DNA of 64,000 nucleotides from Gammaproteobacteria bacterium UBA2679 (GCA_002354735.1 DEMD01000006.1:1-64000), one strand, 5' to 3'. Positions 29,539 to 39,555 are shown, numbered from the stretch's first letter. The notes: a model not told the origin generated them from the sequence alone. A program made the numbers and translations.

Positions 29539-30285
29539 ATGAGCCTGTCGTTCGCTCGTTGTTCACTATTTCTCGCGCTAATCATGCCTGCTGTCAGCGC
29601 TTCAGCTGAAAAGATCTATCTCTATACGGAGAATTTCCCCCCTTACAACATGAGTGTCAACGGTCGCGCCTACGAGCACAAGGCAGATGACATCGACGGG
29701 CTCTGCACGGAGATGATCAAGACGCTGATGACACACACTGGCCTGGACTACGTGATGAAGTTGCGTAACTGGGGATATGGCTACGGCCGCGCGTTGGAAA
29801 AGGAAAATCATGGCATCTTCTGCACGACCTATACCGATGAACGCGCGCCACAATTCAAGTGGGTTGGCCCGCTTACACGAAACCTCTGGACAATATTTGC
29901 TCCGCCCGGCAGCAAGCTGAAGCTCAAGGATCTGGAGTCCGCGAAAACCATGACTATCGGTGGCTATCGCGGCGATGTCATGACCGACTATCTGCTCGAT
30001 CGCGGCTTTAACGTTTCCCAACTCGAGAGCGACGATCTCAATCCGAAGCGCTTGGCGCTGAAGCAAATCGACCTCTGGATCGCCGACCGGCTTGCGGGTC
30101 CATACTTCGCATCGCAACAGGATGTGGATGAACTGGTGCCGGTGTATTCGTTCAATGATACGGAGCTGTACCTGGCAATGAGCCTGGCGACGCCCGACGA
30201 GATCGTGAACAGGCTGAACGCCGGTCTTGAGAAAATCCGCACATCGGGCATGTACTCCGCGATTGAGGAAAAATGGGGGCTTTAA
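29539..30285 (+). CDS. periplasmic solute-binding-like protein (SBP family 3 type)
   Basis: 248-residue exported protein. The signal peptide cleaves after SAS-A, then KIYLYTENFPPYNM and DIDGLCTEMIKTLM match lobe I of amino-acid-type binding proteins. AKTMTIGGYRGDVMTDYL and LALKQIDLWIADR match lobe II. No transport genes adjoin it. AAGGAA lies 8 nt before the ATG. Of the same family as the proteins at 12760 and 60771. Confidence 0.82.
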   Translation: MSLSFARCSLFLALIMPAVSASAEKIYLYTENFPPYNMSVNGRAYEHKADDIDGLCTEMIKTLMTHTGLDYVMKLRNWGYGYGRALEKENHGIFCTTYTDERAPQFKWVGPLTRNLWTIFAPPGSKLKLKDLESAKTMTIGGYRGDVMTDYLLDRGFNVSQLESDDLNPKRLALKQIDLWIADRLAGPYFASQQDVDELVPVYSFNDTELYLAMSLATPDEIVNRLNAGLEKIRTSGMYSAIEEKWGL

Positions 30286-30427
30286 GGCGCCCCCCGACAA
30301 TCTTGCTACTATTTTATGTGTTGCAGTGAATGAGGCTGGTTACGATTTGAACGAGAATTGACTACACTTAGACCTCCGTTGTGAACCTTGTCAGCGCAGT
30401 CGCTGCTCAAGGGCTCGAGGCATCTAT

Positions 30428-33031
30428 GTGAGTTCATCCCGCGTCTTAACTTTTCCTCTGGCTTGTCTCCTGGCGATAGCACTGCTGTGCGCATGGCAGA
30501 TGGCTCACGCGAGTTTGCGCCCCATTCCAGTTACGACTTCGACGCCCGTCGAGTCGCATTATCAATATCTGGTTGATACAGGCGGCAACGCGACGCTCGA
30601 AGATGTCCTCGAAGTTCCCGAAAACCAGTGGCAGCAGGTAGCAAATGACAACGCGACTTTCGGTATCTCTGACGATGCTTACTGGCTGCGCTTCGCCGTG
30701 CGGAACGACAGTGCCTACCGTCGCGACCTGATCGCCGAGCTTGCCTACCCCCTGTTGGATGATGTGGTGTTTCACGTACTGTCCAACGGTGAGAAGCTCA
30801 GCGAATTCGCAACCGGCGATACGCGACCGTTCAAACCGAGACAGGTGGATCACCCCAACATGTTGCTGCGCATATCGCTCGCAGCTGAAGAAGTGAAGAC
30901 CATCTATGTCCGCGTCCGCACCGACGGTTCCATGATCCTGCCGTTGAAAGTCTGGCGGGAGAACCAGTTCTTCGAGGCAGCTGCCAGGGAGCAGAAATTT
31001 CACTTTTTCTTTTTCGGTTGCCTGACGATTATCATCATGATCAACATGGCGATCTTTCTGAAGTTGAGGGAAAAGCTCTACCTTTTCTACGCGCTGGCCA
31101 TAGCGGGCTATCTGGTATTTTTCGTGTCGATGCGTGGGTACGGCTTTCAGCACCTCTATCCGCAGCTCCCGGGTCTCCACAGCCGAGCCTTACTCTTATC
31201 GATGCCTCTTCTGGCTCTGTTTTCGGTGCTCTTCTGCCGGGAGTTTCTGAAAACCAGGGAACATAGCCCCAGGCTCGACCTCGCCATCAAGGCCATGATC
31301 TACTTCGAAGTCTTCAATCTTCTGGCGGCTTCGTTCTTCACTTACAATCTTGCTGTGAAATTCTCTGCCTATTCCTCATTCGTCTTTTTCTCACTGCTCT
31401 TCGTAGCGGGGCCCATCACCTGGGCAGCCGGTTCACGCGCAGGCATGTTTTTCAGTATCGCATGGACTCCGCTGACCATTGGCGTACTGGCCACAGCCGG
31501 GCGTACGATGGGCTTCTTCCCTGAGAACTTTCTCACTCAATATGCCATGCAGATCGGCTCTGGCCTTGAAGCGTTTATACTAACGCTGGCCCTGGCCGAC
31601 CGCCTGCACCGGGAGCGTGAAGACAAGATCGAGGCGCAGGCCGACCGTCTGCGCATGGAGATAGCCCGTCACGACGCGCAGATGAAACTGACCTACGCGA
31701 TGATGCACGACCCCGTTACGCGCCTGCCCAACAGGAATCGCTTTGAGTGGGTCGTGAATCAGCAACTGCAGCGGGATCCAGGAGGTCATTATATGGTCGG
31801 CGTAGGTCGAGTGACCCGCATGGAGGAAATCAATCGCACGCTCGGATTGACTCAGAGCGAACAACTTATCCAGAACGTCGCTTCACAGATGAATACCCTG
31901 GCAGCAGGCCTGCCCTACGTGCACACCGTGCGTGATGATATGGGGCGCGTGGAGCGGGTGTATCAACTCTCCAGTGACTCCTTTGGTCTGCTGGTGAATG
32001 CCAGTAAGGTCGAGGACGACTTCGAAGCGCTGGAAACGGCGCTGAAACGTCTCTCCGAAGCATTGTTGCTGGACAACCTGGCCATTGAGCTGCATCCGAA
32101 GTTCGGCGCCGCGACTTATCCGATGCATGGTGATCATGCGGCACTGCTCATACGCAATGCACACGTGGCGATGGAAATTGCGCCTCGTGATAAGCGTACT
32201 GTCGGTTTTTACTCACGAAACTACGATATTTACAGTGAGAGTCGGCTCACACTGATGACCGATCTCAGGGAAGCTTTGCAAAACGACGTCACGACTATTC
32301 ATTATCAACCCAAGGCCTGTCTGATCACTGACAGGATTGTCGGCGTCGAAGCGCTCATCCGCTGGCATCATCCTGAGCGCGGCTGGGTTTCTCCAGTCGA
32401 CTTCATACCCTTGGCCGAAGAAACCGGCGTCATCACGGAGCTGACACGCTGGATGATCGAAAACAGTATCAATGAACTCGCCAGCGTTCTCGTTGACGCT
32501 CCGCAACTCAAGCTCTCGATCAATATCTCCGCTCGCGATCTCGTGTCGGGCGACCTCAAGGCTTTGATCGAGCCGATGCTCACACGCATCGACGCCCGCC
32601 GCCTCACGGTCGAGCTCACCGAAACAGCGGCCATGGAAGATCCTGAAAAAGGGCTGCTCGCCCTCAAGGAAATTGCGGATCTCGGGGTCGAAGTGTCGAT
32701 CGACGACTTCGGCAGTGGTTACTCTTCCCTGTCTTATCTGAAGCGCTTGCCGGCCAGCGAAATCAAGCTGGATAAATCGCTCATCACAGATATCTGCACC
32801 AGCGAGAGCTCGAAGGTGATTGTCGAAACCGCAATCAACATGGCGCACGGATTGGGCTATCGCCTGGTAGCCGAAGGTGTGGAAAACGAGGAAACTGCTC
32901 GTCTACTGAAGTCTATGGGCTGCGATCGACTCCAAGGCTTCTGGCTCTGCCACCCGCTGCCAGTCGAAGAACTGAAGCAGTGGCTTAGCGAGCGCCATTC
33001 GGTTTTCCAGGCGGCACCAGAAACCAGCTGA
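30428..33031 (+). CDS. 7TM-DISM / degenerate GGDEF / EAL phosphodiesterase
   Basis: 867-residue membrane-bound cyclic-di-GMP phosphodiesterase. Signal peptide, then a 7TMR-DISMED2-like extracellular carbohydrate-binding-type domain (about 35-175), seven helices (about 190-395), a coiled segment, a GGDEF-like domain (about 430-590) with SSDSF in place of GGDEF, and an EAL domain (about 605-850). EAL residues are intact: EALIRW, NISA, ELTET, DDFGSGYSSL, IKLDKS, EGVEN and LQGF. Start GTG after GAGG. The 3' end overlaps the DUF2784 gene by 47 bp in convergent orientation, which is unusually long. Confidence 0.9.
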   Translation: MSSSRVLTFPLACLLAIALLCAWQMAHASLRPIPVTTSTPVESHYQYLVDTGGNATLEDVLEVPENQWQQVANDNATFGISDDAYWLRFAVRNDSAYRRDLIAELAYPLLDDVVFHVLSNGEKLSEFATGDTRPFKPRQVDHPNMLLRISLAAEEVKTIYVRVRTDGSMILPLKVWRENQFFEAAAREQKFHFFFFGCLTIIIMINMAIFLKLREKLYLFYALAIAGYLVFFVSMRGYGFQHLYPQLPGLHSRALLLSMPLLALFSVLFCREFLKTREHSPRLDLAIKAMIYFEVFNLLAASFFTYNLAVKFSAYSSFVFFSLLFVAGPITWAAGSRAGMFFSIAWTPLTIGVLATAGRTMGFFPENFLTQYAMQIGSGLEAFILTLALADRLHREREDKIEAQADRLRMEIARHDAQMKLTYAMMHDPVTRLPNRNRFEWVVNQQLQRDPGGHYMVGVGRVTRMEEINRTLGLTQSEQLIQNVASQMNTLAAGLPYVHTVRDDMGRVERVYQLSSDSFGLLVNASKVEDDFEALETALKRLSEALLLDNLAIELHPKFGAATYPMHGDHAALLIRNAHVAMEIAPRDKRTVGFYSRNYDIYSESRLTLMTDLREALQNDVTTIHYQPKACLITDRIVGVEALIRWHHPERGWVSPVDFIPLAEETGVITELTRWMIENSINELASVLVDAPQLKLSINISARDLVSGDLKALIEPMLTRIDARRLTVELTETAAMEDPEKGLLALKEIADLGVEVSIDDFGSGYSSLSYLKRLPASEIKLDKSLITDICTSESSKVIVETAINMAHGLGYRLVAEGVENEETARLLKSMGCDRLQGFWLCHPLPVEELKQWLSERHSVFQAAPETS

Positions 33032-33392
33032 GCACAACCAGCGCACCGAAGACGGTGTAACAGACGATAAAGACCCACGCTGGCGCCTGATAATACAGAA
33101 GCTCGTTAAGCCAATGAGCTATGAACGAACCGTCGTAATGGAATTCTCCTGCGCGCTCCCGAAGCTGCATTTCCCAGATCGTTAACGGACAGATCATCCC
33201 GAGCCAGGCCTGCAATACCACGATCCCAATGCCAGCGAGGTGCGCGAGCCTGAACCAGAAATTTCGTACCCAGCGCCATCTGCATATCCCCCCAGCGAAG
33301 ATCAGGACGAGGCCGACCACGACGAAGGCAACGAACAGCACGTGCACGAACAGCATGGCATCGGCTGCATAAGCGTAAAGTGCTGAAGTCAT
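32985..33392 (-). CDS. DUF2784 membrane protein
   Basis: 135-residue protein with three or four membrane helices. The pattern LFVHVLFVAFVVVGLVL, then WFRLAHLAGIGIVVLQAWLGMICPLTIWE and FIAHWLNELLYY is that of DUF2784. Function unknown. Last gene of the sugar-transport operon; its start overlaps the acetyltransferase stop by 4 bp. Confidence 0.85.
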   Translation of the reverse strand: MTSALYAYAADAMLFVHVLFVAFVVVGLVLIFAGGICRWRWVRNFWFRLAHLAGIGIVVLQAWLGMICPLTIWEMQLRERAGEFHYDGSFIAHWLNELLYYQAPAWVFIVCYTVFGALVVLSWFLVPPGKPNGAR

Positions 33393-33841
33393 CCAGACGC
33401 TCTCGGGAACTGCGCGGTTGTCGGCCGCTCAAAAACATGTTGCTGCTTCTGGAGTGTAAAGCCCTGCGCATAGTAGAAGTCATGCGCGCCTGTTCTTCTC
33501 GAGTTGCTGCGCACCTTGAGGGAAAGATTCCGAGAAGCAGCCCATTTTGCAGCGGCGGCAACCAGATTCTGCCCAGCGCCTCTGCGTCGATAGTTATCCG
33601 CCACCGCAAGACCTACTATTTCGACGAAAGGCGCTACGCCTATCCGAAGCGCCACCACTGCATGTAGCCAGCCAAGCACCGTGTCATCAACCTCCAGGAC
33701 CCAGATGCGCTGATCTCGAGCCGTCAGAATCGCGGTGAAACTCTTCTCAAGTTCCGCGGGATCGTCCAACAATGGGCCAAGTGCCCTGGCCAGGACCTGG
33801 AGCCTGGGCCAGTCGCGCTCCAACGCTGTTCTGATAATCAC
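33389..33841 (-). CDS. GNAT-family N-acetyltransferase in the sugar operon
   Basis: 150-residue acetyltransferase: motif A EIVGLAVADNYRRRGAGQNLV with the RRRGAG loop, then VRSNSRRTGAHDFYYAQGF. Substrate unknown. It overlaps the permease stop and the DUF2784 start by 4 bp each, so it is translated with the sugar transporter; the reason for its presence is not clear. Confidence 0.84.
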   Translation of the reverse strand: MIIRTALERDWPRLQVLARALGPLLDDPAELEKSFTAILTARDQRIWVLEVDDTVLGWLHAVVALRIGVAPFVEIVGLAVADNYRRRGAGQNLVAAAAKWAASRNLSLKVRSNSRRTGAHDFYYAQGFTLQKQQHVFERPTTAQFPRASG

Positions 33842-34722
33842 TCAAACCTCTCGCACGTCCGCCGGTTTATCCTGGCTTCAGTCATGGCAGCAATCATTTG
33901 CCGGGATGCGACAAGATAAATCACGATGAGCGGGAGCATCGAAATCATGGTGCCGAGCATCACGGCACCCCAGGGGGTATTGGGCAGGCTTTGCACGCTT
34001 CGCAATGCAAGTGTGACGACCTGGGTTTCCTGGCTGGTGAGCACAACCAGTGGTTGCAGAAAGCTGTTCCAGAGAAATACGAACTGGATAATGGCCAGAG
34101 TACCGAGAGCGGGCCGTAGCAGTGGCAAGGCGACTCGCCAGTAGGTGCGGAACTCGCCAGCGCCATCGAGTCGAGCAGCTTGCAGCAAGGCTTTCGGCAC
34201 GACGGCAATCGTGAATTGTCGCATGAGGAAAATGCCAAGTGGGTTGATGGTCACCGGCAGCCAGACGGCAAGGTGGGTATTCATCAGGCCCAGCGTATCG
34301 ACGACCAGGTAGTACGGAATCAGCGTCAGCACTGGTGGAATCATCATGATACCCACCATGAGCAGGAAAGTCAGATTCCTGGCCTTGAAGCGATACACTG
34401 CCAGTGCATAACCACCCATACTGCAGAACAGGAGCGAGACCACGGTCCCCGGCACGGCGACGAGAAAGCTGTTGAACATGGCGGTCCAGAATGGCATTAC
34501 CTCCAACAGACGCTCATAGTTGGTGAGAAGCTGGTCACTCATCTGCAATGTCAGCTCAGTGCTGAACATGGTCAGCCGGCCATGGGTCGACATCAGGATG
34601 GACCAGACGAAGGGGAACAGCGTGACAACCGCACCTAGTAACAAGAAAAACCATAGCAGGATCCGCAGCACGGTATTCACCGCGCGTTGGTAGCGATCGC
34701 TCTGCATCATGGGCAGCAACAT
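33838..34722 (-). CDS. sugar ABC transporter permease (MalG-type)
   Basis: 294-residue inner-membrane permease of the CUT1 family, second of a pair, with six helices. The EAA loop ARLDGAGEFRTYWRVALPLLRP contacts the ATPase. The ATG shares a base with the stop of the first permease (TGATG), which fixes this start, although the frame is open to 35007. Partners are the binding protein (35669) and permease (34722). No ATPase gene is in the cluster; a shared MsmK/UgpC-type ATPase elsewhere is likely. Confidence 0.88.
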   Translation of the reverse strand: MLLPMMQSDRYQRAVNTVLRILLWFFLLLGAVVTLFPFVWSILMSTHGRLTMFSTELTLQMSDQLLTNYERLLEVMPFWTAMFNSFLVAVPGTVVSLLFCSMGGYALAVYRFKARNLTFLLMVGIMMIPPVLTLIPYYLVVDTLGLMNTHLAVWLPVTINPLGIFLMRQFTIAVVPKALLQAARLDGAGEFRTYWRVALPLLRPALGTLAIIQFVFLWNSFLQPLVVLTSQETQVVTLALRSVQSLPNTPWGAVMLGTMISMLPLIVIYLVASRQMIAAMTEARINRRTCERFE

Positions 34723-35672
34723 CAGTGAGCGTCTTGCCCCCTGTGACCAAAGAGATGAAAGTACAAGTAGGTTATCAGTGCAATGATCGCAAACAATATC
34801 CAGGAAATCGCGGCGGCGCTGCCCATATCGAAATGCTCCCAGGCTACTCGATACAGATAGTTGGATATCGTCATGCCACCCTGCGTGGCCTGCTCCAGCC
34901 CCCTGGTCAGCACGAATGACTCCTCGAACAGATTCATGTTGCCGATGATGGTCATGGTGACCGCCACGAAGATGAACGGTCGCAACATGGGCAGAACGAT
35001 GTACCAAAACTGCTGCCAGGCGTTGGCGCCGTCGATTCGGGCAGCTGCATAGACATCCTTCGGAATCGTCATCAGGGCCGCAGTATAAATGAGAATATTG
35101 AAACCGACATACTTCCAGAACACCACGAATGATATCGAGTACCGAATCAGGTAGTTATCCTGAATCCAGCGAATGGGCATTGCTTCCGGCACCCAACCGA
35201 AGGCCCAGCGCGTCAGGCTCATCTCTGATAGAACAAGGAGTGTCTTGTTGATGATGCCGCTATTCGGTGAGTACATCAGGTAAAAGATCAGGGATACAGC
35301 GAGCGTGGAGCTTACGAAGGGCATGAAATAGGAGATGCTCAGCCACCGCTGCGCCTTGGCTCCGAGTTTTACGAGCAGGTAGGCTGTGGGTAATGCCACG
35401 AGGTGCTGGGGGATACCTGACATCAACGCGATCAGTAGTGTATTCCACAGGGACTGCCATAGCTGTGGATCGCTCAGGGCCAGCCTGTAATTACTGGCGC
35501 CGACCCAGGTCATGCTGCCAAGGCCTTCTGCGGGATTCCAGATGTGAAAGGACAGATAAATCATGAACAGGACAGGAAACAGGCAGAAGATCGCGAATAG
35601 CAGATAGAATGGCGAGAGAAAAGCGTATGGGGCCCATCGCCGCGTATCCCGCCCCTCAAATCCAAGGCTCAT
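34722..35672 (-). CDS. sugar ABC transporter permease (MalF-type)
   Basis: 316-residue inner-membrane permease with six helices and the EAA loop AARIDGANAWQQFWYIVLPML. The N-terminal AFLSPFYLLFAIFCLFPVLF is the usual opening of CUT1 MalF-type subunits. Its start overlaps the binding-protein stop by 4 bp, and its stop overlaps the next permease start. The context (GH3 and GH16 glucanases, LacI) suggests uptake of beta-gluco-oligosaccharides. Confidence 0.89.
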   Translation of the reverse strand: MSLGFEGRDTRRWAPYAFLSPFYLLFAIFCLFPVLFMIYLSFHIWNPAEGLGSMTWVGASNYRLALSDPQLWQSLWNTLLIALMSGIPQHLVALPTAYLLVKLGAKAQRWLSISYFMPFVSSTLAVSLIFYLMYSPNSGIINKTLLVLSEMSLTRWAFGWVPEAMPIRWIQDNYLIRYSISFVVFWKYVGFNILIYTAALMTIPKDVYAAARIDGANAWQQFWYIVLPMLRPFIFVAVTMTIIGNMNLFEESFVLTRGLEQATQGGMTISNYLYRVAWEHFDMGSAAAISWILFAIIALITYLYFHLFGHRGQDAH

Positions 35673-36898
35673 GGTAGACGCAAGCGGCGTCTGACTTGCC
35701 GCTCGGCGTCCTCGAGCGCCACCTGTACATCCACATTCTGATCCAGCACACGCCGCAGTGCCTCCAGCACCAGATCAGCGGCCACATGGTCACCACTGTG
35801 TGGCGTCACCGGCTCGATGTTGCGAGCGATGTCGGCAAATACCCGTCGTGCGCGCTGGCCGCGCAGAAACGCAATAGGTTCATCAAACACTGGATCATCA
35901 TAGGTGCTGATGTTGGCCGGGAAGGCTGCGATGTGCTTGAGGCCAGCCAGTTGAGTATCCCTGCTGATCATATGGCTGACGAGCTTCCAGGCTTCTGCCT
36001 TGTGTTGACTTTGCTCGGGGATCGCAAGGAAGGCACCGCCCCATGCGCCATAAGCCCCAGAAGGGAGATGGCTAACGCCCCATTGTCCGGCAGTCTCAGG
36101 TGCGATCCAGTTCTGCAGATGACCCAGTAACCAGGCGCCGGCCAGTTCAGTAGCGAACCTGCCGGTTCTGAAACCCTCATACCAGTCTTCACTCCAGGCA
36201 CTGATACGGCCGTCCAGTCCCTCCTGACGAATGAGCCTGGCGATCTCGAATGCTTTGAAAAAGCGTTCGCTGGTGAGGAGCAATTCCCCTCCCCCGTCGA
36301 AGTAAAAGCCATCTCCTGGCGCGACTTCAGTAAAAATGATTGTCAGAGCCACCGACTCGGCGTTGCCTATCAGCAGCACACCGTGAGTGTCGCGCAGCCA
36401 TCGACCGTAGTCGATATAGCCCTTCCATGAGGCCATGGCTTCGCCAAGGCGATAGCCGGCGTCCTCCATGAAATCCCTGCGGTAGTAGGTCACACCAGGA
36501 CCCAGATCCACTGGAACGGCATATTGCCTGCCGTCTGCCCCCTGCCCCTGATGAACTGCATAGGCGGGAAAGTCAGCCGCTACGTCCCTATAGCGATCGG
36601 TCAGGTCGGCGAAGGCAGCTTCGCTTACGAAGGTGCCAATTCGGTTGACGTCCACAAGCACGACATCAGCAGCTCCCCGACCAGTCGCCAGCACAGTGGC
36701 AATACGGCGGTGATGATCAGCCCACTGATTCATCAGCACATCAACCTCAAGCCCTGTCCTGCTTTCGAATGCCGGCAGCACTCGAGCCATCAGGCTATCG
36801 TAATCCGGAAAGCCTTCGAAACGGATTTCGTCGGCCATCGGCGATGACGCGAGCATAATGAGCAGGAGTGCAGTGCAAAGACGACTTGTGAACGCCAT
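35669..36898 (-). CDS. sugar ABC transporter substrate-binding protein
   Basis: 409-residue periplasmic binding protein of the SBP family 1 (MalE-like) type. The signal peptide cleaves after SSPMA. YDSLMARVLPAFESRTGLEVDVL begins lobe I, YAVPVDLGPGVTYYRRD is the hinge region, and FRTGRFATELAGAW with YGAWGGAFLAIPEQSQ forms lobe II. It starts 62 bp after the GH3 gene and overlaps the first permease. The substrate is inferred as laminari- or related beta-glucan oligosaccharides from its neighbours. Confidence 0.9.
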   Translation of the reverse strand: MAFTSRLCTALLLIMLASSPMADEIRFEGFPDYDSLMARVLPAFESRTGLEVDVLMNQWADHHRRIATVLATGRGAADVVLVDVNRIGTFVSEAAFADLTDRYRDVAADFPAYAVHQGQGADGRQYAVPVDLGPGVTYYRRDFMEDAGYRLGEAMASWKGYIDYGRWLRDTHGVLLIGNAESVALTIIFTEVAPGDGFYFDGGGELLLTSERFFKAFEIARLIRQEGLDGRISAWSEDWYEGFRTGRFATELAGAWLLGHLQNWIAPETAGQWGVSHLPSGAYGAWGGAFLAIPEQSQHKAEAWKLVSHMISRDTQLAGLKHIAAFPANISTYDDPVFDEPIAFLRGQRARRVFADIARNIEPVTPHSGDHVAADLVLEALRRVLDQNVDVQVALEDAERQVRRRLRLP

Positions 36899-36960
36899 CG
36901 GTGCATCCTTTCTTTAGTTATTGTTATCAGAAAGATACACGAATCGGCGAGGCAAAGTCG

Positions 36961-39555
36961 CTAGCCATCGCAGGTATTCACACCATCATGCTGAGGCTCC
37001 CAGCGAATGTTCGCCAACTGCATCCGTAGCGCACCTTCGGTGAACATCAGGAAGGGAGTGTCGACCATGCTGAAATCGGTGCCGGCATTCGAGAAGCAAT
37101 CCAGCGGCAGCGTGACCGAGTGCCATTCCCCATCAGCCCGTTCATTCAAGATGCCTGTAGCATCGATCTCACCGATACAGGGATAGACACAGTCCACTCT
37201 CAGGGCGACAGGGCTTTCGGGCGCCTGTAGAATGCGTAGATCGAATACGAGCGCGCCATCACCATTGAGATATGCCGAAAGATCGGTTTCAGTTTCCGCC
37301 TGTATGTAAACCTGGGCAGTACTGCTTACCGTCGCCTCCATGGCCGCCCACTGGATACCACCGGGACCGTCTACCGGTACGACACTGATATTCTCCAGGG
37401 CCGTTACGCTACTTGTAGAAGTCGCTACATTCACGCCGCCCCAATTGGATGGATCTCCGATCATGAAAGACCATGGTGCGTAGTTCTGGCCGTCGAACAG
37501 TGACAAGGGCGTGGTGGCACCGTCGCCGCCGCCGTCCGTCTCATCACGACCACAGCCAAGCTTGCGCTCCGGCTCGGGCAGGCTGCTTCCAAGCGTATCG
37601 CCTTCGCCATACGAAAGTCCGTAGCCGTAGGCGAACAGTGGCGCGTAGTTTTCGTCGCCCAGGTTCAGTGGTGTCGCGCAGGGCTCACCTGGCCAGCTGA
37701 AGCTCAAACGACCAGTCATATCGTGTGCAACATTATTACCGCCATCTCGAAACAGAACGTCAGCGACCCCTCCGCCCTCGGTGCCGGGCAGCCAGGCTGC
37801 GACGAAGGCTTCGGACATGTTCAGTTCCGGATTCACATATGCTGGACGACCGGACACAAACACGGTCACGACCGGCACACCAGCCTGCTGAATTCGCTCG
37901 ATCAAGGCGCGATCTTCAGGATACCGACGAGCATGTTCCAATGTGTCGGCGGCACGAATATCGCCGATGCCCTCTGCATATGGTTTCTCGCCAATGACCA
38001 CGATCGCGACATCATGCAACTGTGGGTTCACCGATTCGCCAGTCTCATCAAGTGTTGCGTTGGGGGCGATGGCACTGATGCCACTCCAGATGCTTTCCGC
38101 AACTGGGAAGTCATCATTGGTATTGTCCGTGCCCTGCCAGGTCAGCGACCAGCCGCCGGTCTGATTCTGCAGGTTATTAGCGGATTTGCCAGCGACCAGA
38201 ACGCGTGTAGCTCGCTCGATTGGTAGTACACCGTTAGCGTTCTTGAGCAGCACCAGAGACTTGCGTACAGCTTCACGGGCCAGCGCGCGAGTTTCCGCAG
38301 AAGCCAGTTGCGCGGCGTTGCCGGCGTTGGTCCGTTGTGACGGCGGTAGCGCCTGAAACAGACCGTAGCGGTGTTTGACCCGGAGCACCCGACTCACCGC
38401 GTCATCGATACGTGACTCCGGGATCAGACCATCACGAACCTGTTGCACGGTTGTCGCTATGAAATCCTTCCACTCTGGCGCATAGGGCACCATGAAGACG
38501 TCGATACCTGCATTGACTGCCTGCGCACAATTGCTATTGGTGCAGCCAGTGACCTGACCATGTCCATTCCAGTCGGAGACGACGATGCCGTCGAATTTCA
38601 GCCTGCCCTTGAGCACATCCGTAATCAGATAGCGCTGCCCGTGCAGTTTCTCACCATTCCAGCTGTTGAAGGACACCATGACAGACTGCGCGCCAGCCTC
38701 AAGCGCTGAAAAGAATCCAGCGCCGTGGAGCTCGGCCAGCGTGGCTTCGTCCACTTCGGTATTGCCCTGGTCCACGCCGTCAGTGGTGCCACCGTCACCC
38801 AGAAAGTGCTTCACAGTAGCGATGACATTGCCAGGCTCTGCGAGGTTGCCCTGGAGGCCGCGAACCATATCATCCGCGTAGGCGCGAACGAGCTCAGGAT
38901 CCTCCGAATAGGATTCATAGGTTCGGCCCCAACGGTCGTCACGTGCAACAGCGACCGTGGGCGCAAAATTCCAGTCCTGCCCGGTCACGCGCAGCTGGGC
39001 TCCGGTTGCGAGGCCGATTCGATACAGCAGTTCCTCGTCTCTCGCCGCACCGAGCCCGATGTTGTGCGGAAACAGCGTCGCCCCATAGACGTTGCTGTGC
39101 CCGTGCACCGCATCGGTCCCCCACAGCAGCGGTATGCCGCTGGTGGATGCCAGGGAGGCATTGAACAAGGCGTCAGCGAGGCTGAGCCAGTCGGCAACCC
39201 CCGCCTGCTTGTTCAGGCCTGGATATGAGCCGCCGCCATTGAGCACGGAGCCGATATTGAAGTCGGCGATTTCCTGAGGGGTCACGTGCTGGATTTCAGG
39301 CATGACCATCTGCCCCACTTTTTCCTCGAGGGTCATTGCAGTAATCTGCGTGCTGATCTGCTCCTCAAGTCCGGATGGGTCCTGCACCGGCGGCGAAACG
39401 TTCAGCTGTGACCAGGGTGATGCATCGTCTTCTGGGACATCAACACCGGGCTTGCGGTCGTCTGAGTCATTACACGCCGATAGCAGCAGGCTCGCCGCCA
39501 AGGTACCACCGGTGAGCCATGTTCTGAGGGCCCACCAATTATTGCTTTCTGTCAT
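36961..39555 (-). CDS. GH3 exo-beta-1,3/1,4-glucanase lipoprotein
   Basis: 864-residue glycoside hydrolase of family 3. Lipobox LLLSAC anchors it to a membrane. The (beta/alpha)8 domain (about 60-400) includes LLWGTDAVHGHSNVYGATLFPHN, KHFLGDGGT and the nucleophile Asp in GIVVSDWNGHGQV. The alpha/beta sandwich (about 410-650) follows, then a C-terminal ExoP-like beta-sandwich (about 670-860). Such enzymes remove glucose from beta-1,3/1,4-glucans. It heads the operon with the sugar ABC transporter; an 18-bp operator sits 43 bp upstream of its start. Confidence 0.92.
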   Translation of the reverse strand: MTESNNWWALRTWLTGGTLAASLLLSACNDSDDRKPGVDVPEDDASPWSQLNVSPPVQDPSGLEEQISTQITAMTLEEKVGQMVMPEIQHVTPQEIADFNIGSVLNGGGSYPGLNKQAGVADWLSLADALFNASLASTSGIPLLWGTDAVHGHSNVYGATLFPHNIGLGAARDEELLYRIGLATGAQLRVTGQDWNFAPTVAVARDDRWGRTYESYSEDPELVRAYADDMVRGLQGNLAEPGNVIATVKHFLGDGGTTDGVDQGNTEVDEATLAELHGAGFFSALEAGAQSVMVSFNSWNGEKLHGQRYLITDVLKGRLKFDGIVVSDWNGHGQVTGCTNSNCAQAVNAGIDVFMVPYAPEWKDFIATTVQQVRDGLIPESRIDDAVSRVLRVKHRYGLFQALPPSQRTNAGNAAQLASAETRALAREAVRKSLVLLKNANGVLPIERATRVLVAGKSANNLQNQTGGWSLTWQGTDNTNDDFPVAESIWSGISAIAPNATLDETGESVNPQLHDVAIVVIGEKPYAEGIGDIRAADTLEHARRYPEDRALIERIQQAGVPVVTVFVSGRPAYVNPELNMSEAFVAAWLPGTEGGGVADVLFRDGGNNVAHDMTGRLSFSWPGEPCATPLNLGDENYAPLFAYGYGLSYGEGDTLGSSLPEPERKLGCGRDETDGGGDGATTPLSLFDGQNYAPWSFMIGDPSNWGGVNVATSTSSVTALENISVVPVDGPGGIQWAAMEATVSSTAQVYIQAETETDLSAYLNGDGALVFDLRILQAPESPVALRVDCVYPCIGEIDATGILNERADGEWHSVTLPLDCFSNAGTDFSMVDTPFLMFTEGALRMQLANIRWEPQHDGVNTCDG

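Noticed and set aside
30275..30294. GGGGGC/GCCCCC stem at the end of the binding-protein gene at 29539
   Set aside because: It overlaps the stop codon, has an 8-nt loop and no T-tract; too weak for a terminator call.
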